This document shows positions 1 to 26,939 of a stretch of DNA of 64,000 nt, piece by piece (the first letter of the stretch is position 1; each line of letters opens with the position of its first letter). The notes below the pieces were generated by a model. It had not been told where the DNA came from. It worked only from the letters and a program-made list of their open reading frames with translations, and ran no database searches. Origin of the DNA: Lampris incognitus (lineage: Eukaryota > Chordata > Actinopteri > Lampriformes > Lampridae); the NCBI RefSeq assembly GCF_029633865.1, contig NC_079214.1:26844224-26908223 (forward strand), in the 5' to 3' direction. Made by a program: the position numbers and the translations under genes.

Positions 1-132
1 CGTAAACTTTTTTTTTCTTCTTCTCAGCAATGGAAAGCACCAGAGATGCCGCTGTTATGAAAAGCAATGACCCTGTTGTGAAGAACACAGCACCAGCCCT
101 ATCAGCCCACACTGGGGTGCAGCTGAGAAAAT

Positions 133-159
133 ACACACACACACACACACACACACACA
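133..159. repeat. (AC)n microsatellite
   Basis: An uninterrupted AC dinucleotide run of about 13 units. The flanking bases 1-132 and 160-916 show no supportable gene. Confidence 0.95.
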
Positions 160-916
160 AAACTTCCAAGTGTCCAGTGAACACACACCTCAGCTGGTCC
201 CGGGCCTGTAGCGTTCCATCTTACAGGATTACATGTTATTGCAAAACAAACCCGAGTTTAATGTCCTCTGAAAAAAGGGGGGGACGCGGTGAAAACTACC
301 TCGAAACAACATGAGCGTGTTTTTCCACTTCACTCCACGTCAGTCCGTGCCATGGTAGTGCAAGTTAATGATTGATATGTTCAACCTCATGCAAGTCAAT
401 CATAGCTTATCACAGACCTGTTGTAGTACCACTGGAAAATCCCATTCAAAGTCTTGTTAAGTGGTGTCCAAAAGGCTGTCCATATTGACTTTCAGAGTTT
501 GGCGTGTTTTGTGAAGAGTTCATGTCAAAAAAAAAGGGGTTATCGTTACTCTTACGGCAGATGCAAGTGACGTCGTCCCTCAGATCTGCAGATAACCTGT
601 TCAGGCAGAACCATGGGAGGTGGAAAGGGCAGCAGACCTTTTATCCAGTAATTTGTATGCCACTGTGGGGGATCATAGTGACAGCTTGGCTTGGTCAGGC
701 TGATACCAGATAGACAGGCTCCCCATTAGACCTGCCATTCTGCGGACTGAGCTGAACATTGTGTGCTTTTCCTCTTGCTCTAGTGCTGCATCGATCTGCA
801 GTATCAGACACACGAGGCGGACAAGGGAGACAAACGGGGAGGGCAGGGAAAGCAGCCACAGTGGGGTTTTTTTTTTCCTACGGAAGGCTGCCACATTCAA
901 AAGACAGGCCTGAGAA

Positions 917-923
917 CCCCCCC

Positions 924-960
<37 letters not shown>
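917..960. repeat. C-run plus (AC)n microsatellite
   Basis: A run of about ten C is followed directly by about 17 AC units. Confidence 0.95.
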
Positions 961-962
<2 letters not shown>

Positions 963-1388
963 CAAACACTGGTGGGCGATTGAGGTCAGCGCTGTTGCCT
1001 GCCTGTGTTTTACATGGAAACATGAGCGCCCCGTTGAGTTTAGCTGATGGGACAGGCGAGAGGGAAGGTAGACAACACGCTGGGCATCTGTTTGACAGTG
1101 ACTTTCAAGATGCAGTCAGAGGCGGTCTGTGATTAATGGAGAGCTCTGCTGCTCAGCGCCTATGTAACATCTTTGCAAACAGGCCAATCAATCTCATGTA
1201 TCCTGGTGGTTGGGCTTGATGTGAGATAAGCGATAAGGGAAAGTGATGCTGTTAAAACTGGGAATGTTGTTGAAGGTCAGCGGATGGAAAAGTGCATGTC
1301 TCTGTGTGAAGGAAGAACAAAACTGAGAAGGAAGATAAGAGCAGTGTTTTGTAAAAAAAATTTCTTCAAACTCTAAGTTCCTGGTATT

Positions 1389-1505
1389 CTACACACAAGA
1401 TGTCAATATATTCTGCACACAAGATGTCAATATATTCTACACACAAGATGTCAATATATTCTACACACAAGATTGTCAATATATTCTACACAAAAGATGT
1501 CAACC
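1389..1505. repeat. 24-bp tandem repeat, about 4.8 copies
   Basis: A 24-base unit starting CTACACACAAGATG recurs at 1389, 1413, 1437, 1461 and 1486. The fourth unit has one extra T and the last is partial. In one + frame it reads as an octapeptide repeat (MSIYSTHK), but the frame is not part of a gene. It is a minisatellite, not a CRISPR array, because there are no spacers. Confidence 0.9.
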
Positions 1506-1603
1506 TCATGTTCGACAACCACTTTGGGGCAACACACACACACATATATGTACTTATACAAATGCACGCACACACACATGCATATGTATTTACATAAATG
1601 CAT

Positions 1604-1714
<111 letters not shown>

Positions 1715-2012
1715 AAAACATGCAGGCACATGCAAATTAAAAAACACCTCACGGTGCCCACTTACAAAGGCATATATTTCTCATTCACTTGCACAGGGCA
1801 GGCAGAACAGTGCTAGTTCTACAATGGAATCAAAGACACGCTCATAATAAATGCAGGGAAACAAAAAGAATCCAAACACAGGACGTCCTCAATCTTGTTT
1901 GGAGCCCAAATATTATGTGTGTCACTGATAAAAACTCATTGATACTCAGAGTAAATGAGAAAACAATCACACTGTGGCGGTAACATGGACTATCCAAATA
2001 CCAGATATTATA

Positions 2013-2014
<2 letters not shown>

Positions 2015-2081
<67 letters not shown>
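2015..2081. repeat. (CT)n microsatellite, interrupted
   Basis: A polypyrimidine tract on + with two single-base interruptions. It lies immediately upstream of the first unit of a diverged tandem duplication. Confidence 0.93.
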
Positions 2082-2099
2082 GTGGTGTCTCACTGTCTG

Positions 2100-2373
2100 A
2101 ACCAATGTGACGCTTGCTGTGTTTAATGTCCCATTCCTAATGGCACAGACTTATTTTATCCTACAATCCAAATTTCTGACTTTACTCAGTTTTTACTTTA
2201 TCACACTCACTCTGTTTCTCTTTTTCATCTCTCGCTCTCTCTCACGTCTCAGAGTCCGAGCAAGTGTGAAGCTTATTGCACTAAATGCCCCAATTATAAT
2301 GGCACAGACTTAGGTTATCTTACAGTCCACAGTTCTGATTCTACTTGCTTTTTACTTTGCTCTGTCTGCTTTG

Positions 2374-2390
<17 letters not shown>
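2100..2390. repeat. Diverged tandem duplication, period about 159 bp
   Basis: Two units share the order AAT(G)GCACAGACTTA, a TTATC(C/T)TACA block, TTTTTACTTT and then a CT-rich tail. The TGGCACAGAC block occurs at 2141 and 2300, which gives the 159-bp period. Each unit is followed by a CT tract. No coding potential is evident. Confidence 0.75.

Positions 2391-2438
<48 letters not shown>
2376..2438. repeat. (CT)n microsatellite
   Basis: A nearly perfect CT run of about 30 units at the end of the second tandem unit. Confidence 0.95.
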
Positions 2439-2441
<3 letters not shown>

Positions 2442-2626
2442 CTTGACTTTCTTAGACCAGTATGCTGTGGACAGTGTGTTCCTGCTCTGGTTATCAGCGC
2501 TTTATGGCCTGTTTCTGGCTCCGAGCAGAGTAGCCTCGAGATTCACTCTGTCACTATTCTGGGAGAAATCGCAGACAGCCTCTAACTTTGACCCTGTTTT
2601 TATCTTTATAGCTCTCCTGGCATCAG

Positions 2627-2728
2627 TCACACACACACACACACACACGTGCGCGTGCACGCGCACGCACCCACGCACCCACGCACGCACACACACACAC
2701 ACACATGCACACACACAAACACACACAA
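2627..2728. repeat. Compound (CA)n/(CACG)n microsatellite
   Basis: CA units flank an alternating purine-pyrimidine core with GTGCGCGTGCACGCGC. The whole block could adopt Z-DNA. Confidence 0.93.
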
Positions 2729-3161
2729 ATCTCCAGTCAAATGCGTCATCCAGGTGTTAGGAAATAATTCTGGTTGGAGATACTGAAAGCCGAGTGGTAA
2801 TCCAGTTGTTAAGATCAACCGGTTTTGAGCTACGTTGACCAGAGTCGGTATTTAGAGTCACAGAATGATCTGTCTGATGTATTTAAATCCCTCCATTTGG
2901 GCTCCAAAGCTACTCAGTGTGCCTTTTTAATCACTACCATGGTGATGATAAAGTATGTGGCTGTGTAAAATCTAATACCACAGGTGATATATTCCACAAA
3001 GTTTCTCAAATAATTGTTTCAAGCAACTTTTCAAGAAGTTTCCTTACTTCTGTTGCCCGACCTACAATAAAGAAAAATGTCATGGACTCTGAAAAACACT
3101 GCAAGAATAACCACAATGTTAGATTTGCAATCCAGTCATCCAGTCAGAAATGTGTGAGCTG

Positions 3162-3614
3162 TTGGGGTGTCTGGGTGGCGTGGTGGTCTATTCCGTTGCC
3201 TACCAACATCGGGATTGCCGGTTTGAATCCCCGTGTTACCTCCGGCTTGGTCGGGCATCTCTAGAGACACAATTGGTCGTGTCTGCGGGTGGGAAGCCGG
3301 ATGTGGGTATGTGTCCCGTTCGCTGCACTAGCGTCTCCTCTGGTCGGTCAGGGTGCCTGTTTGGCGGGGAGGAGAGGGGGAACTGGGGGAAGGGCGTGAC
3401 CCTCCCACATGCTACATCCCCTTGGTAAAACTCCTCACTGTCAGGTGAAAAGAAGCGGCTGGTGACGCCACATGTATCAGAGGAGGCATGTGGTAGTCTG
3501 CAGCCCTCCCCAGATCAGCAGAGGGGGGTGGAGGAGCGACTGGGACAGCTTGGAAGAGTGGAGTGATTGGCCAAATTCAATTGGGGGGAAAAACGGGTGG
3601 GGTGGGGGGGGGGT
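3162..3614 (+). mobile_element. tRNA-derived SINE, about 450 bp, with 11-bp TSD
   Basis: The head is tRNA-like: GGTGGCGTGGTGG resembles a Pol III A box and CCGGTTTGAATCCCC matches a B box at about 3218-3232. A GC-rich body follows (CATGTATCAGAGGAGGCATG region) and a G/A-rich tail. The 11-base direct repeat tgtgtgagctg lies at 3151-3161 and 3615-3625 and delimits the insertion exactly. I recognise the family as common in teleost, mainly percomorph, genomes; this is from memory and unverified. Confidence 0.85.
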
Positions 3615-3625
3615 TGTGTGAGCTG

Positions 3626-4673
3626 GCCTAATTTTGCCAAGTCTAGATTTAAACCAGATTTATTTCCAGTTACACATTCTAGAACAAATCATGGGGTTAC
3701 TCCTGTATTGCTTTTTTTTGTTTTTGTTTTTGTTTTTTGTTTTTCTGGAGCTTTCTCAGAATATCTTACATTGACTGATCCTAGAATTTGGAAGATTCAT
3801 TGACGATGATTTAAGCACCAAAAACAGTGTCACTCATGATTAGAGCTGCTAAACATGGAACTGGGTTAACAAACAAGCACAGAGACAGCTATGGGTGAAA
3901 GATTTCTGTTATTAGCTCTGTGTGGAAACCCCCTGATCCCAAGGCTTCTGATCCCCTTACATCACCAAAAACTCAGTTCTGACGCTGACCCTAGACTAAC
4001 ACATTCAGTCGTATCAAACCCACACATGGATGCACACATGCACGGGATGCACAAACAAACACACGCACATTCCCTTAGTTAATAATGATCTGTCTTTGCA
4101 ATGTACAGAGTTGACATTCTACCCTGAAGAGTGTTTCAGGGTGAGGAGCAGGCAGAACAGGTTACATCACATCACAGTGACATGCACACCCTCCCTGTGC
4201 ATTCACATGCAAACACGGGCCTGTTAGTCTAACAATACTTAACTGATTCACAGAGGGATAAATGACAGAAGAGCACCGGCATATGGTTGTTCTTCTTTCT
4301 CTCTTCTCCTCCCCCCCCCCCTCCTCTACGCTGACTATCCTTTTTCCTATGTCCAAACAGTGCTGTTCTGCAGGTATGCTGGTGTAGCTGGACGAAGACA
4401 TGCTGGCGAAGCTGGACAAAGGCTCCGACTTTTAGATGCTAACAACAGCTTTCGTGTTGCAGACACAAACTAAATACTGGTCTTAACAGAAATCGGAGAC
4501 TAGATCTGTGTACATCACCTAGGACAAGATAAAAACTCAGCTGACCCCTGCTGGGCTCTAATACACATTATGTAATAATGCTGTCCTACTAACACCTTCC
4601 TGTTAGTTAGTCTGTCAGTATAACAGCTGGAGGGGACTCTATCTGCCCTAGAGAACAATATAACACTGGGTTA

Positions 4674-4674
<1 letters not shown>
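3626..4674. other. Non-coding stretch, no gene seen
   Basis: AT-balanced sequence with a T/GTTTT-rich run at 3710-3740 and a C run near 4311. Open frames are short and show no recognisable domain. Confidence 0.6.
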
Positions 4675-4757
<83 letters not shown>

Positions 4758-4781
4758 TGTGTGTGTGTGTGTGTGTGTGTG
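4675..4781. repeat. Compound (GT)n(GCGT)n(GT)n microsatellite
   Basis: GT units surround about 12 GCGT tetramers. The alternating purine-pyrimidine pattern has Z-DNA potential. Confidence 0.95.
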
Positions 4782-6824
4782 AGTCAACTCATTCTATCCT
4801 TGTGCATCGAAGTGTGGCCATCCTTAGCGCTGACACAGGGATGGAGAGCAGTGAGATGAAACAGCCAACAAATATGCAAACCCCCCCCCCCTCCGAATTA
4901 ATGGGTGCTGTAGTAGTTAGATTTCTCAGATAAGTTGGGCAGGGATCAGACAGGACAGGTATTCCCGGTGAGGCAATGTGTCCACACAATGGTTGAATAG
5001 CGTAACAGAGATAGCTTGAGATTATGATAGGCCCATGAGCGAAAGCCAATAGGTGAAAGCTGTGGAAGATAACAGAAGGATGTCATTACACAAACTGGAT
5101 TTGTTCACCTTTATCTCCAGGACACAACAGAGAGGGGAAACAGTGCCACTCCTCTCTTTCAGGACAGAAAACAACATTCTCACTTTTTCAGGCCTCTCAA
5201 AGCGGTGTGAAATACCTAGGTTGTGTGGTATCTGAAGTGAACTGGGTGTGTACGGATGAAATGGCACCAGTAAATACCATACAGCCCCCCTGAAACCAAC
5301 AGGGGTAAGAGGATTCATTCCCTATACAAATGCATTCTGTGCCTCCTCTACTGCTGAGTAGGTGTTTCATAACACTTCTGTGTTCATCCCAGGATTGCAG
5401 GGGCATGATCAAAAGGCAGCATTGGACCTTTGACAGAGCAGGCCATATACACTGTATTGCTGTCCTCACCGCAGATTAATCATTTATCAATTAATTGATG
5501 AGGCTTGTCTATTTTATCCAGCATGGCCTGTCAGTCTGAGCTTTCAGGTTCCCTCATTATGTGGACACACCTGCAAGCCCATGCAAACCCAACACTGCAG
5601 ACACACTGCAGAAAGAAGAGCTCAGTTGCCATGCTTCCAAGTTTGGTAACCAAAGGCTAACTGTATTTGATGGACTACTTATTGAGACTCACTGAGCCAT
5701 TAAAAAGGTGTGACCGAAAGTGCAGAGGCCGTTGCTCTTCCCTGTTTCCTTTTGTCGGTCAAAGCAAGTGTTATGACAACATGCAAGTCAGTCTAGACCC
5801 TGAGGAAATCTAGTATAAATATCAAACAAATGTGCACAGGCATTTCCTCATATTCCCTGTCAAAACATGCCTCTTTCCACCACCACCACAGATAATTCTA
5901 CTGTGATGAGCAGGCCAAGAAAGAGGAGAGAGACGGACAGCAGGAACTGTCTAACACAGAGAGAGAGAGAGAGAGAGACATCAAAACACCATGTGGGAAC
6001 ATGTGAAAGTGAGCAAGAGCCAAAGGAAAAGGCATATCCACAAACAACAAATTGCGCGAGCGGTGGAAAACCCGACAATTGTCATTCACCAGCTGCTCTG
6101 CAAGGAACCAGCTCTAACTCGCTGTGGCTGTCTCCTATTCAACATTTCTCTACTGAAAGCCCGAGACATCATGACCTCGTAACACCCACGCTGACATCTA
6201 CAATATCACAGAGCAATAACACACACACACACACTCGAATCCCAATAAGGACTGCCCTCAGAAGCATGAGCACACGCGTTGGGTCATACATCCTCAGCCG
6301 TCGGTCTTGTGATGCCAACATCTCGTCTTACATAAAAGTGACAATGTAGCTCCCATTCTTGTCTTACCTAAAGGTACCACGGGTTTATTGTGTTTGTCAT
6401 TGGCTGATGAAAATCAGTGCAAAGGAATTCATTCATTCATTCATTTCCATTCTGCTCATTTCAGTGCATACTTCCAAAAATCACTTTCACATTTACAAAT
6501 ACCCATTTACTTAGCATAATTACACAATATGTGTTTGCGCTTGTTGTGCAGCAAACTAAGGGTACGTCCAAAGACACCACAGCAATTCACTGACAGTGTA
6601 CAGAATGCTTAGTAGAGACTCATAAAGAATTGCTACTTGTAGATCTTGAACAACTTGCTCCCACAGTACTCACCCACACAGACCGGTGTGAACCTAAACA
6701 TATTATTTCTGTGTAATCCTGAGACTTAAATGAAATGCAGGAGACTAGGGAATGAACTCTCCCACTGCACAATATTCTTAACCAAATCAAGAGAGTGAAG
6801 ACTGTCCAACTACCAGAAAGACAG

Positions 6825-6829
<5 letters not shown>
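4782..6829. other. Non-coding stretch with minor simple repeats
   Basis: Holds a C run near 4880, a short GA run at 5960-5978, a short CA run at 6221-6233 and (ATTC)n at 6427-6446. No gene was recognised on either strand. Confidence 0.6.
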
Positions 6830-6893
<64 letters not shown>

Positions 6894-6910
6894 TAGTAGT
6901 AGTAGTAGTC
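6830..6910. repeat. (GA)n followed by (TAG)n microsatellite
   Basis: About 30 GA units are followed by about six TAG trinucleotides. Confidence 0.95.
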
Positions 6911-7390
6911 GTTCTCACTCCTTCACACATAAGATTGCGCATGTATCGCGTTTTATTTGGTTTTGAGAGAAAGACAAACCTAGAAAAAAGGAGAATGAGA
7001 AAGAGAGTGACAGAAAAAGAGAGCGACAGAGACGGGAGAGAGAGGTGTTGGCAGTGGACTGCAATGGCACTTGGTCTGACACACTGACAGGCCAAGCCAT
7101 ACACAGAGCAGTCTCCTCCCCTCTCTGGCCGGACCTATATTAACTCTCCATGGAGCTCCACCTCACAACCAGAGGCACATGGAGTGGGATAACACATCAC
7201 TGAGACTCTGAGAATACATACCCATACCAACTCACACATAATGTACCACTCTATACTGACTACCTCTACATAATACTGGACTGCATGGGTGGGCTGCACT
7301 GACACCTCTCTTCTGGTCCGGCTGTGGGACTAGTGGTTTTGGATGTATTTTCTCCCACTTTGCTGTATATAACTGTATGGACTGTATTGC

Positions 7391-7430
7391 ACCATGTTGC
7401 TCCAGACATCTCTGAAGGATTCTGACCATG
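7391..7430 (+). other. Candidate short coding first exon, unproven
   Basis: An ATG at about 7393 opens about 12 codons that end at a good donor sequence (CATG/GTAAGAG, donor near 7430). TATA-like sequences lie upstream near 7133 and 7363. I do not recognise the peptide and can see no partner exon, so this is only a hint of an upstream gene or alternative promoter. Chance occurrence is quite possible. Confidence 0.15.
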
Positions 7431-7729
7431 GTAAGAGAAAATGATTGAAAAAAAGCTTAATCCTCATTTGGGGGAAGACCCTTGAAGAAAACGTTGGCGT
7501 GAAATGCTTCTTGTGTTATTTTCTCTGAGTTTTGAGTTATTGCTTATATTATACATACTATTACAGTTTTCTCTATTTGTTTGATTTTTTTTTGGTTCTG
7601 TTTGACTGATTGGAGATATCATAATAAGAATTAAATGAGGAGTATGAAAAGAATGTTTTTCTCTTGCCGTAATTAGATGAGAATAAGAAATGCAGACTTG
7701 CATAGTTGGGGATCAGACATGCTTGGGAG

Positions 7730-7732
<3 letters not shown>

Positions 7733-7781
<49 letters not shown>

Positions 7782-7801
7782 GAAAGAGAGAGAGAGAGAG
7801 T
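7733..7801. repeat. (GT)n followed by (GA)n microsatellite
   Basis: About 24 GT units, a short TGAAA spacer, then about eight GA units. Confidence 0.95.
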
Positions 7802-9766
<1,965 letters not shown>

Positions 9767-9959
9767 AATATATTTTTGTCATTCAGGGCAAGGATTTACT
9801 TTGTAGGCACTGGCTTTGCCTTGCTGAGGAAATTCATTCTCTATGCATAGCCTGATAGATCCCAGCCATCCCCACTAGAGAGCCTATCCCAGTGTGTTCA
9901 AGGCAACTGCATTCCCTGGCACATGGATGCTCACATGGTCTGCGGATGCCGCTGTAGAC

Positions 9960-10700
9960 TACTGCGGCTGATTCTCCCTATTCACCCCCACCTCCCACCC
10001 ACTCCTTCACTGCCACCCGTTCATTCACAGCACCGCGTCCACCGAGAGGTCCGTAAACACCACCGCAGTCTGTCGCTCTCAAAGCTGCACAACAGCAGAT
10101 CGCCATTCTTAAACTGAGAGAGCGAAAGAGAGGGAGGGAGGGAGAGAGAGAGAGGAAAAACAGCTCTGCGCATCTTGATGACAGATGGACATAAATCCGC
10201 ACGAATGACCTATACGACGGATTTTTCTCACCGAACATCACCAGGGCAATGAAATGACACGGAGCGCCGTAATCTGAAAACAACACCGCTGTTTTTAAGG
10301 GAAAACACATGGGAAATTAATCGTATCCGGGAAACGACAATTGTGTTGGAAAGCGGAAGCCTGCGGAAACGCTAACGTCATGCGTAAATGAGGATTTGAT
10401 CATTGAAAAGTGACAAGGTCAAAACGGGTAGCTATTCTCATTAAGTTTGTCTCAATGCTGGCAGACCTGCGGAGGAAGATAAGCAACAGACCTATGCTGC
10501 AGATTAATGCCAGCTGTTTGAGAAGAACGATTAAAGTCAGCTGAAAATTGGAAGAAAACGAAATAAAACCCACTACAAAAATTGATCTCTATAGGCGGAG
10601 GCCCATCTGCCAGGTATGATTTGTGGCATCTGAAGCCAGGGGATTTGTTTTTGTCCTTGTAATATTTTGCAATAATTCGCATTGCTTATAAAGCCTTCGA
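9960..10700. promoter_or_regulatory. CpG-containing unique stretch upstream of mapk6, possible regulatory DNA
   Basis: Compared with the AT-rich, repeat-rich DNA before it, this segment has frequent CpG and a purine-rich block at 10116-10156. It contains no convincing exon. A divergent promoter on the minus strand is possible, but I found no supporting gene. Confidence 0.2.
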
Positions 10701-11029
10701 AGCTGTTCTTGCGGGATATTTTCAGTGGGATCTTTTTCCTCACACCTAATTATAGTCTATGTAATCTGATTGTTTCAGGCTCAGACCACCAAATTTGCAA
10801 TGACAACAAAGAAAAGGACCTACTCTTCTTACCATATGTATAATAATAACATAATAATAATAACTTACTGTTGTTATTGTAGTCGCGACCTAGTGCAACA
10901 TAAAACTGTAGCAGCAATTTAAATTGTTTTTCATAAGTCGCGATGACAGTGTTGTTATTTTTACAGTCACAGAGTATGAAAAATATTTAGCCAGGCATGA
11001 TTTTGAATGTACCGCCGGCATCACGTTTA

Positions 11030-11208
11030 CCCCCCCCCCCCAGTCACCGCCCCTTTTTCCACGGCAGTGTGACGTACACGCCGCCGCTAAAGCCACATTG
11101 ACTGAATGGCGACTGCAACAGATCGGCACGGGCAATTGGGAGCGGAGCGCAGTAGGTAGAACCTGATTTGGGGTTAGAAGGAGCTGTCCGATGCGACGAG
11201 AGAGAACT
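11030..11208 (+). promoter_or_regulatory. mapk6: CpG-rich mapk6 promoter and probable 5'UTR exon 1
   Basis: CpG density rises sharply here. TGACGTA, a CRE-type half-consensus, sits at 11070-11076, followed by GCCGCCGC. A strong splice donor, AACT/GTAAGT, follows at 11209. The first downstream acceptor with a long pyrimidine tract is at 12178-12179, so 11.1 kb to 11208 probably contains the transcription start and a non-coding first exon, the layout I expect for vertebrate mapk6. The start site itself cannot be read from sequence. Confidence 0.5.
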
Positions 11209-12179
11209 GTAAGTGTTTCCCCTCACCCGTGGTCGTTTCATTTTCAGAGTTTAGGTTTGTTCTAAAAGGGGAACATTTCGTATTTTCCTTCGGGGCTGAC
11301 GTCTGCTTTGTGCTGGAGGAGCCACCACGTAGTCAAACGATGGGCTTTAGCCTGCTAGCCTCCGCTAACAACGGGATCCTTTGTTCGCCCTCTCACGGCG
11401 TTTAAGCGATCGTACGCGTTCGTTCTAAAGGTGAATTACGAGCCGTAATGAGCGCCAATGGCGCTTTCATGCTGTTTTTGTGTACTTTGATGAAAGGCAA
11501 TTGGCCGGCTGTTAAAACTAGAATTTGAAGTAGCATGTGGCCAACCAGTACGCCTCGTTTCCAGTCCCTCAGTGTGTTTTCCATATAACCAGTCATGGTT
11601 CACCTTGCGCGCTGGGTTAGAAGCGTCTGTGAATGTCGCTTTGCGGTTATATCGCAGAAAGGATGCAATGTCTGGTTTATCGTTTGTAGACTGTGTTTTC
11701 TATGTGAGCAAAATTCTGGGTGTAAATGTTTAAGGTTTTTCCTCAACGGTACCACAGAATCCGGTCGAAGAAGCGACTGAACGAGAGGCGGGGGAGGGGT
11801 TAATTCTCATACACGCAAATTGGTTAACGTTCTCTTAACGTTAATGACGTAAATTGAAGTTGTAGGGACCCACATATTCCGTTTAACTCGCAAGGCGTGA
11901 GGGGCTACTTCGTCATGCATACTCACCAAAAAGTGTTAGTCAGTGTCAGTTTCCAGTCTACTGTGTGATAAGGATTTTTAAAAGTTGCTGAGCTCGCACG
12001 ATGTTGTGGTTCAGAGAACACAAGTGCACTGTCTATTTTATTGTTTGGGAAATACATTTTTATAAGCTATTATATAAATGGAAATAACAAAATGGGCAAT
12101 TTGTTTTGTGGTTTCTGACAGAGATTTGACCTTTTTTCTGATCTGATCTTTTTTTTCCCTTTTGTCTTGTGTTTTTCAG

Positions 12180-24712
<12,533 letters not shown>

Positions 24713-26200
24713 AAAAAATTTAAAAAAAAAATTTAAAAAAAAAACAAACTTAAAAGGTGACCTCCTTCACAGTGCAAAATATTGTTGTTGTTGTTTTTTT
24801 TTATATAAAAGTAGTATATTATTTTACTTGAATCATTTCATACCTTTTTTTTAAGTATGGTTATGTTTTAATTAAGACTTCTTTTCTTTTCTTTTTTTTT
24901 TACACACATTTTAAGTGGGAATTTGATAATTTGACAGTGTTGGTCATCACTCTGAGCCTTGTTCACCAGGCCTTCACGAGTTAATGTCTACAATCCCATT
25001 GCTAAACTGGCATGTCATTCGCACACACATGTACTGTAGACCAGCAGAGTTGGTAAGCAGGGATAAGGTAACCAGAGGATGGTTTTACAGAGAGATGGAA
25101 GGAGAAGCATGGTGATGAGAGTCGAGGCTTGGCCGGTAGGACAGAGGTGGGGGAGAGATGAACTTTGATCTTGGAGAAGGGTGGCAGATATGGTCACTAA
25201 TTGTCATTGCTGTAGGAATTGGGAGTGCTTTCAAACAGACAGCCTTTCCAGGGATGGGACACATGGGCAAGGGGTTGGCAATTTGTTTTCTTTTCTGTTA
25301 AGCTTATGTAAAAAAATAAATAAAAATTGTTTGATTCCCCCCTGACCCCCTCAGAGAAAGCTTCCTTAAAAACCCTTTCATACTGTAAATTTATTTGACA
25401 CATGATGCCAGCAGCAACCATTATTGTAGACGTTAATGTAAATGTGTTATCTACCTCAAGGTAACAGCCGCGAGAGACACTCGAAGCCGCACTAGTGCTT
25501 TACACTCATGACCATCCTCATACCATGAAGTTAACGTGGTCACATAGTTAAATCTGTCTGACTTTTGAATTTAACATAGTGAGGTGTTTCCGTAATCATT
25601 ATTTATTTCTAGCAGACCTGCAATATTTATTTTAACAAAATGTGTTATTTCAATGTGATTATTAGAGATTGAGAGGTTGGACAGACTTCCATGTTAGTTT
25701 CAGCACAATGTGGGCGCGCATTTGTTTTCTGGTAGGATGCAAATTTATCTTATTTTTTACGTTCTAAAGAGAAGTTGAAGCTTTCCGTTTTCCATAAATT
25801 TTGTCCAAACAATTATCATTCTTTTTTTTTTTAATCTGAAGGTGCATTATGTTTTTAGTGGAAACTGCTTTGTTTTATGAAAGCACCTAAAAGTCTTAAT
25901 TTCTTTGTATCTTAATGAAATGAGAAAAAAGTGTGCATGGAGGCAAGCGAAGGTACATTAAAAGCAAAGTTAATGGTGAAGTATATTGTACGTCATTCAT
26001 TTTAATTGTATGTTTTTATTAAATTTATATATACATTTTTTCCAAGCAAGCATGATGAATTAGGTTAAGGTGTAGCATGTAGAACATTTATGGACTTTTT
26101 TTTTTTTTGCCTTGAAAGGCTTGCTCTCCATTTTTTTGTAATCATTGGTTCCCCTGTTCTACAAAATATCTATAAATAAAATTACCGGCAAAGAGTTTTG
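24713..26200 (+). other. mapk6: mapk6 3'UTR
   Basis: AT-rich sequence follows the stop codon, with long A and T runs just after it and AU-rich elements (ATTTATTT near 25602, ATATTTATTTTAAC near 25624). A canonical AATAAA at 26175-26180 is the likely main poly(A) signal; an earlier AATAAA occurs near 25316. The AU-rich motifs fit a short-lived message, but this is inference. Confidence 0.75.
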
Positions 26201-26552
26201 AATGTTTTATTTCTTTTTCAGAATTTCAATATAGGCTATTTTACATCATGCAACCTTGAACACTTCTGATCTGGAATTGCTCCCAATAAAAGGGGTGGTT
26301 TAGTTGCTTTTATGTTTTACAATAGGACAGCTGTTAAGATCCCTCCCTGGTGATGAAATGTGCTGACTGCAGCCCCGACGCTTCTCGAGTCCAGTTTTAA
26401 TGTCCAAGTAGGCAGACTAAATTACGCTATGGGTGCTTAAGCCACAGGGACCCGGGCCTTGAATCACCAGCTAAATGTAGCTCTGCCACCAACTGCCATA
26501 TATCAGGACTGATTACCTGTATCACACATTGCCATCCACTTACAGGCATGAG

Positions 26553-26555
<3 letters not shown>

Positions 26556-26603
<48 letters not shown>
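26556..26603. repeat. (GT)n microsatellite
   Basis: A perfect GT run of about 23 units ending in GCGCGC, just beyond the mapk6 3'UTR. Confidence 0.95.
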
Positions 26604-26608
<5 letters not shown>

Positions 26609-26939
26609 CATCAATGGAAAGTATTATCTCAGTAGTCATGGAATTTTATGATATTGATATCACAATATCTGTCAAAATACCATGTTTAAGACTCCATTTT
26701 TAGTTCAACACCTTGAACTGTTTGGTAATATAAAGTGTTATATCAAAGCAAAACTAGTTTTCCAATTTCAACTAATAGTCCCTAAAATATTTCAGATTTA
26801 ATTTTGTGCAAAACTTTTTAAGCTCATAGATTGTCCAATTGTAGACAAAATTGAGTATCACGATATGACGATTCAAATTTCATCCCAACTCTACCACTGA
26901 GAGAGGATAAGTCGTATTTAATTCCTGCCCGGTTTCTGT

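Noticed and set aside
30-314. 94-codon ORF at the window start preceded by a pyrimidine tract and CAG
   Set aside because: It reads through a CA microsatellite and has no domain; the acceptor-like sequence alone is not enough.
1389-1505. Evenly spaced direct repeats that could suggest a CRISPR-like array
   Set aside because: The 24-base units are contiguous with no variable spacers, and the genome is a vertebrate; it is a minisatellite.
9978-10310. 110-codon minus-strand ORF in the CpG-containing stretch upstream of mapk6
   Set aside because: Gly- and Ser-Leu-rich, crosses a purine-rich simple repeat, no recognisable domain.
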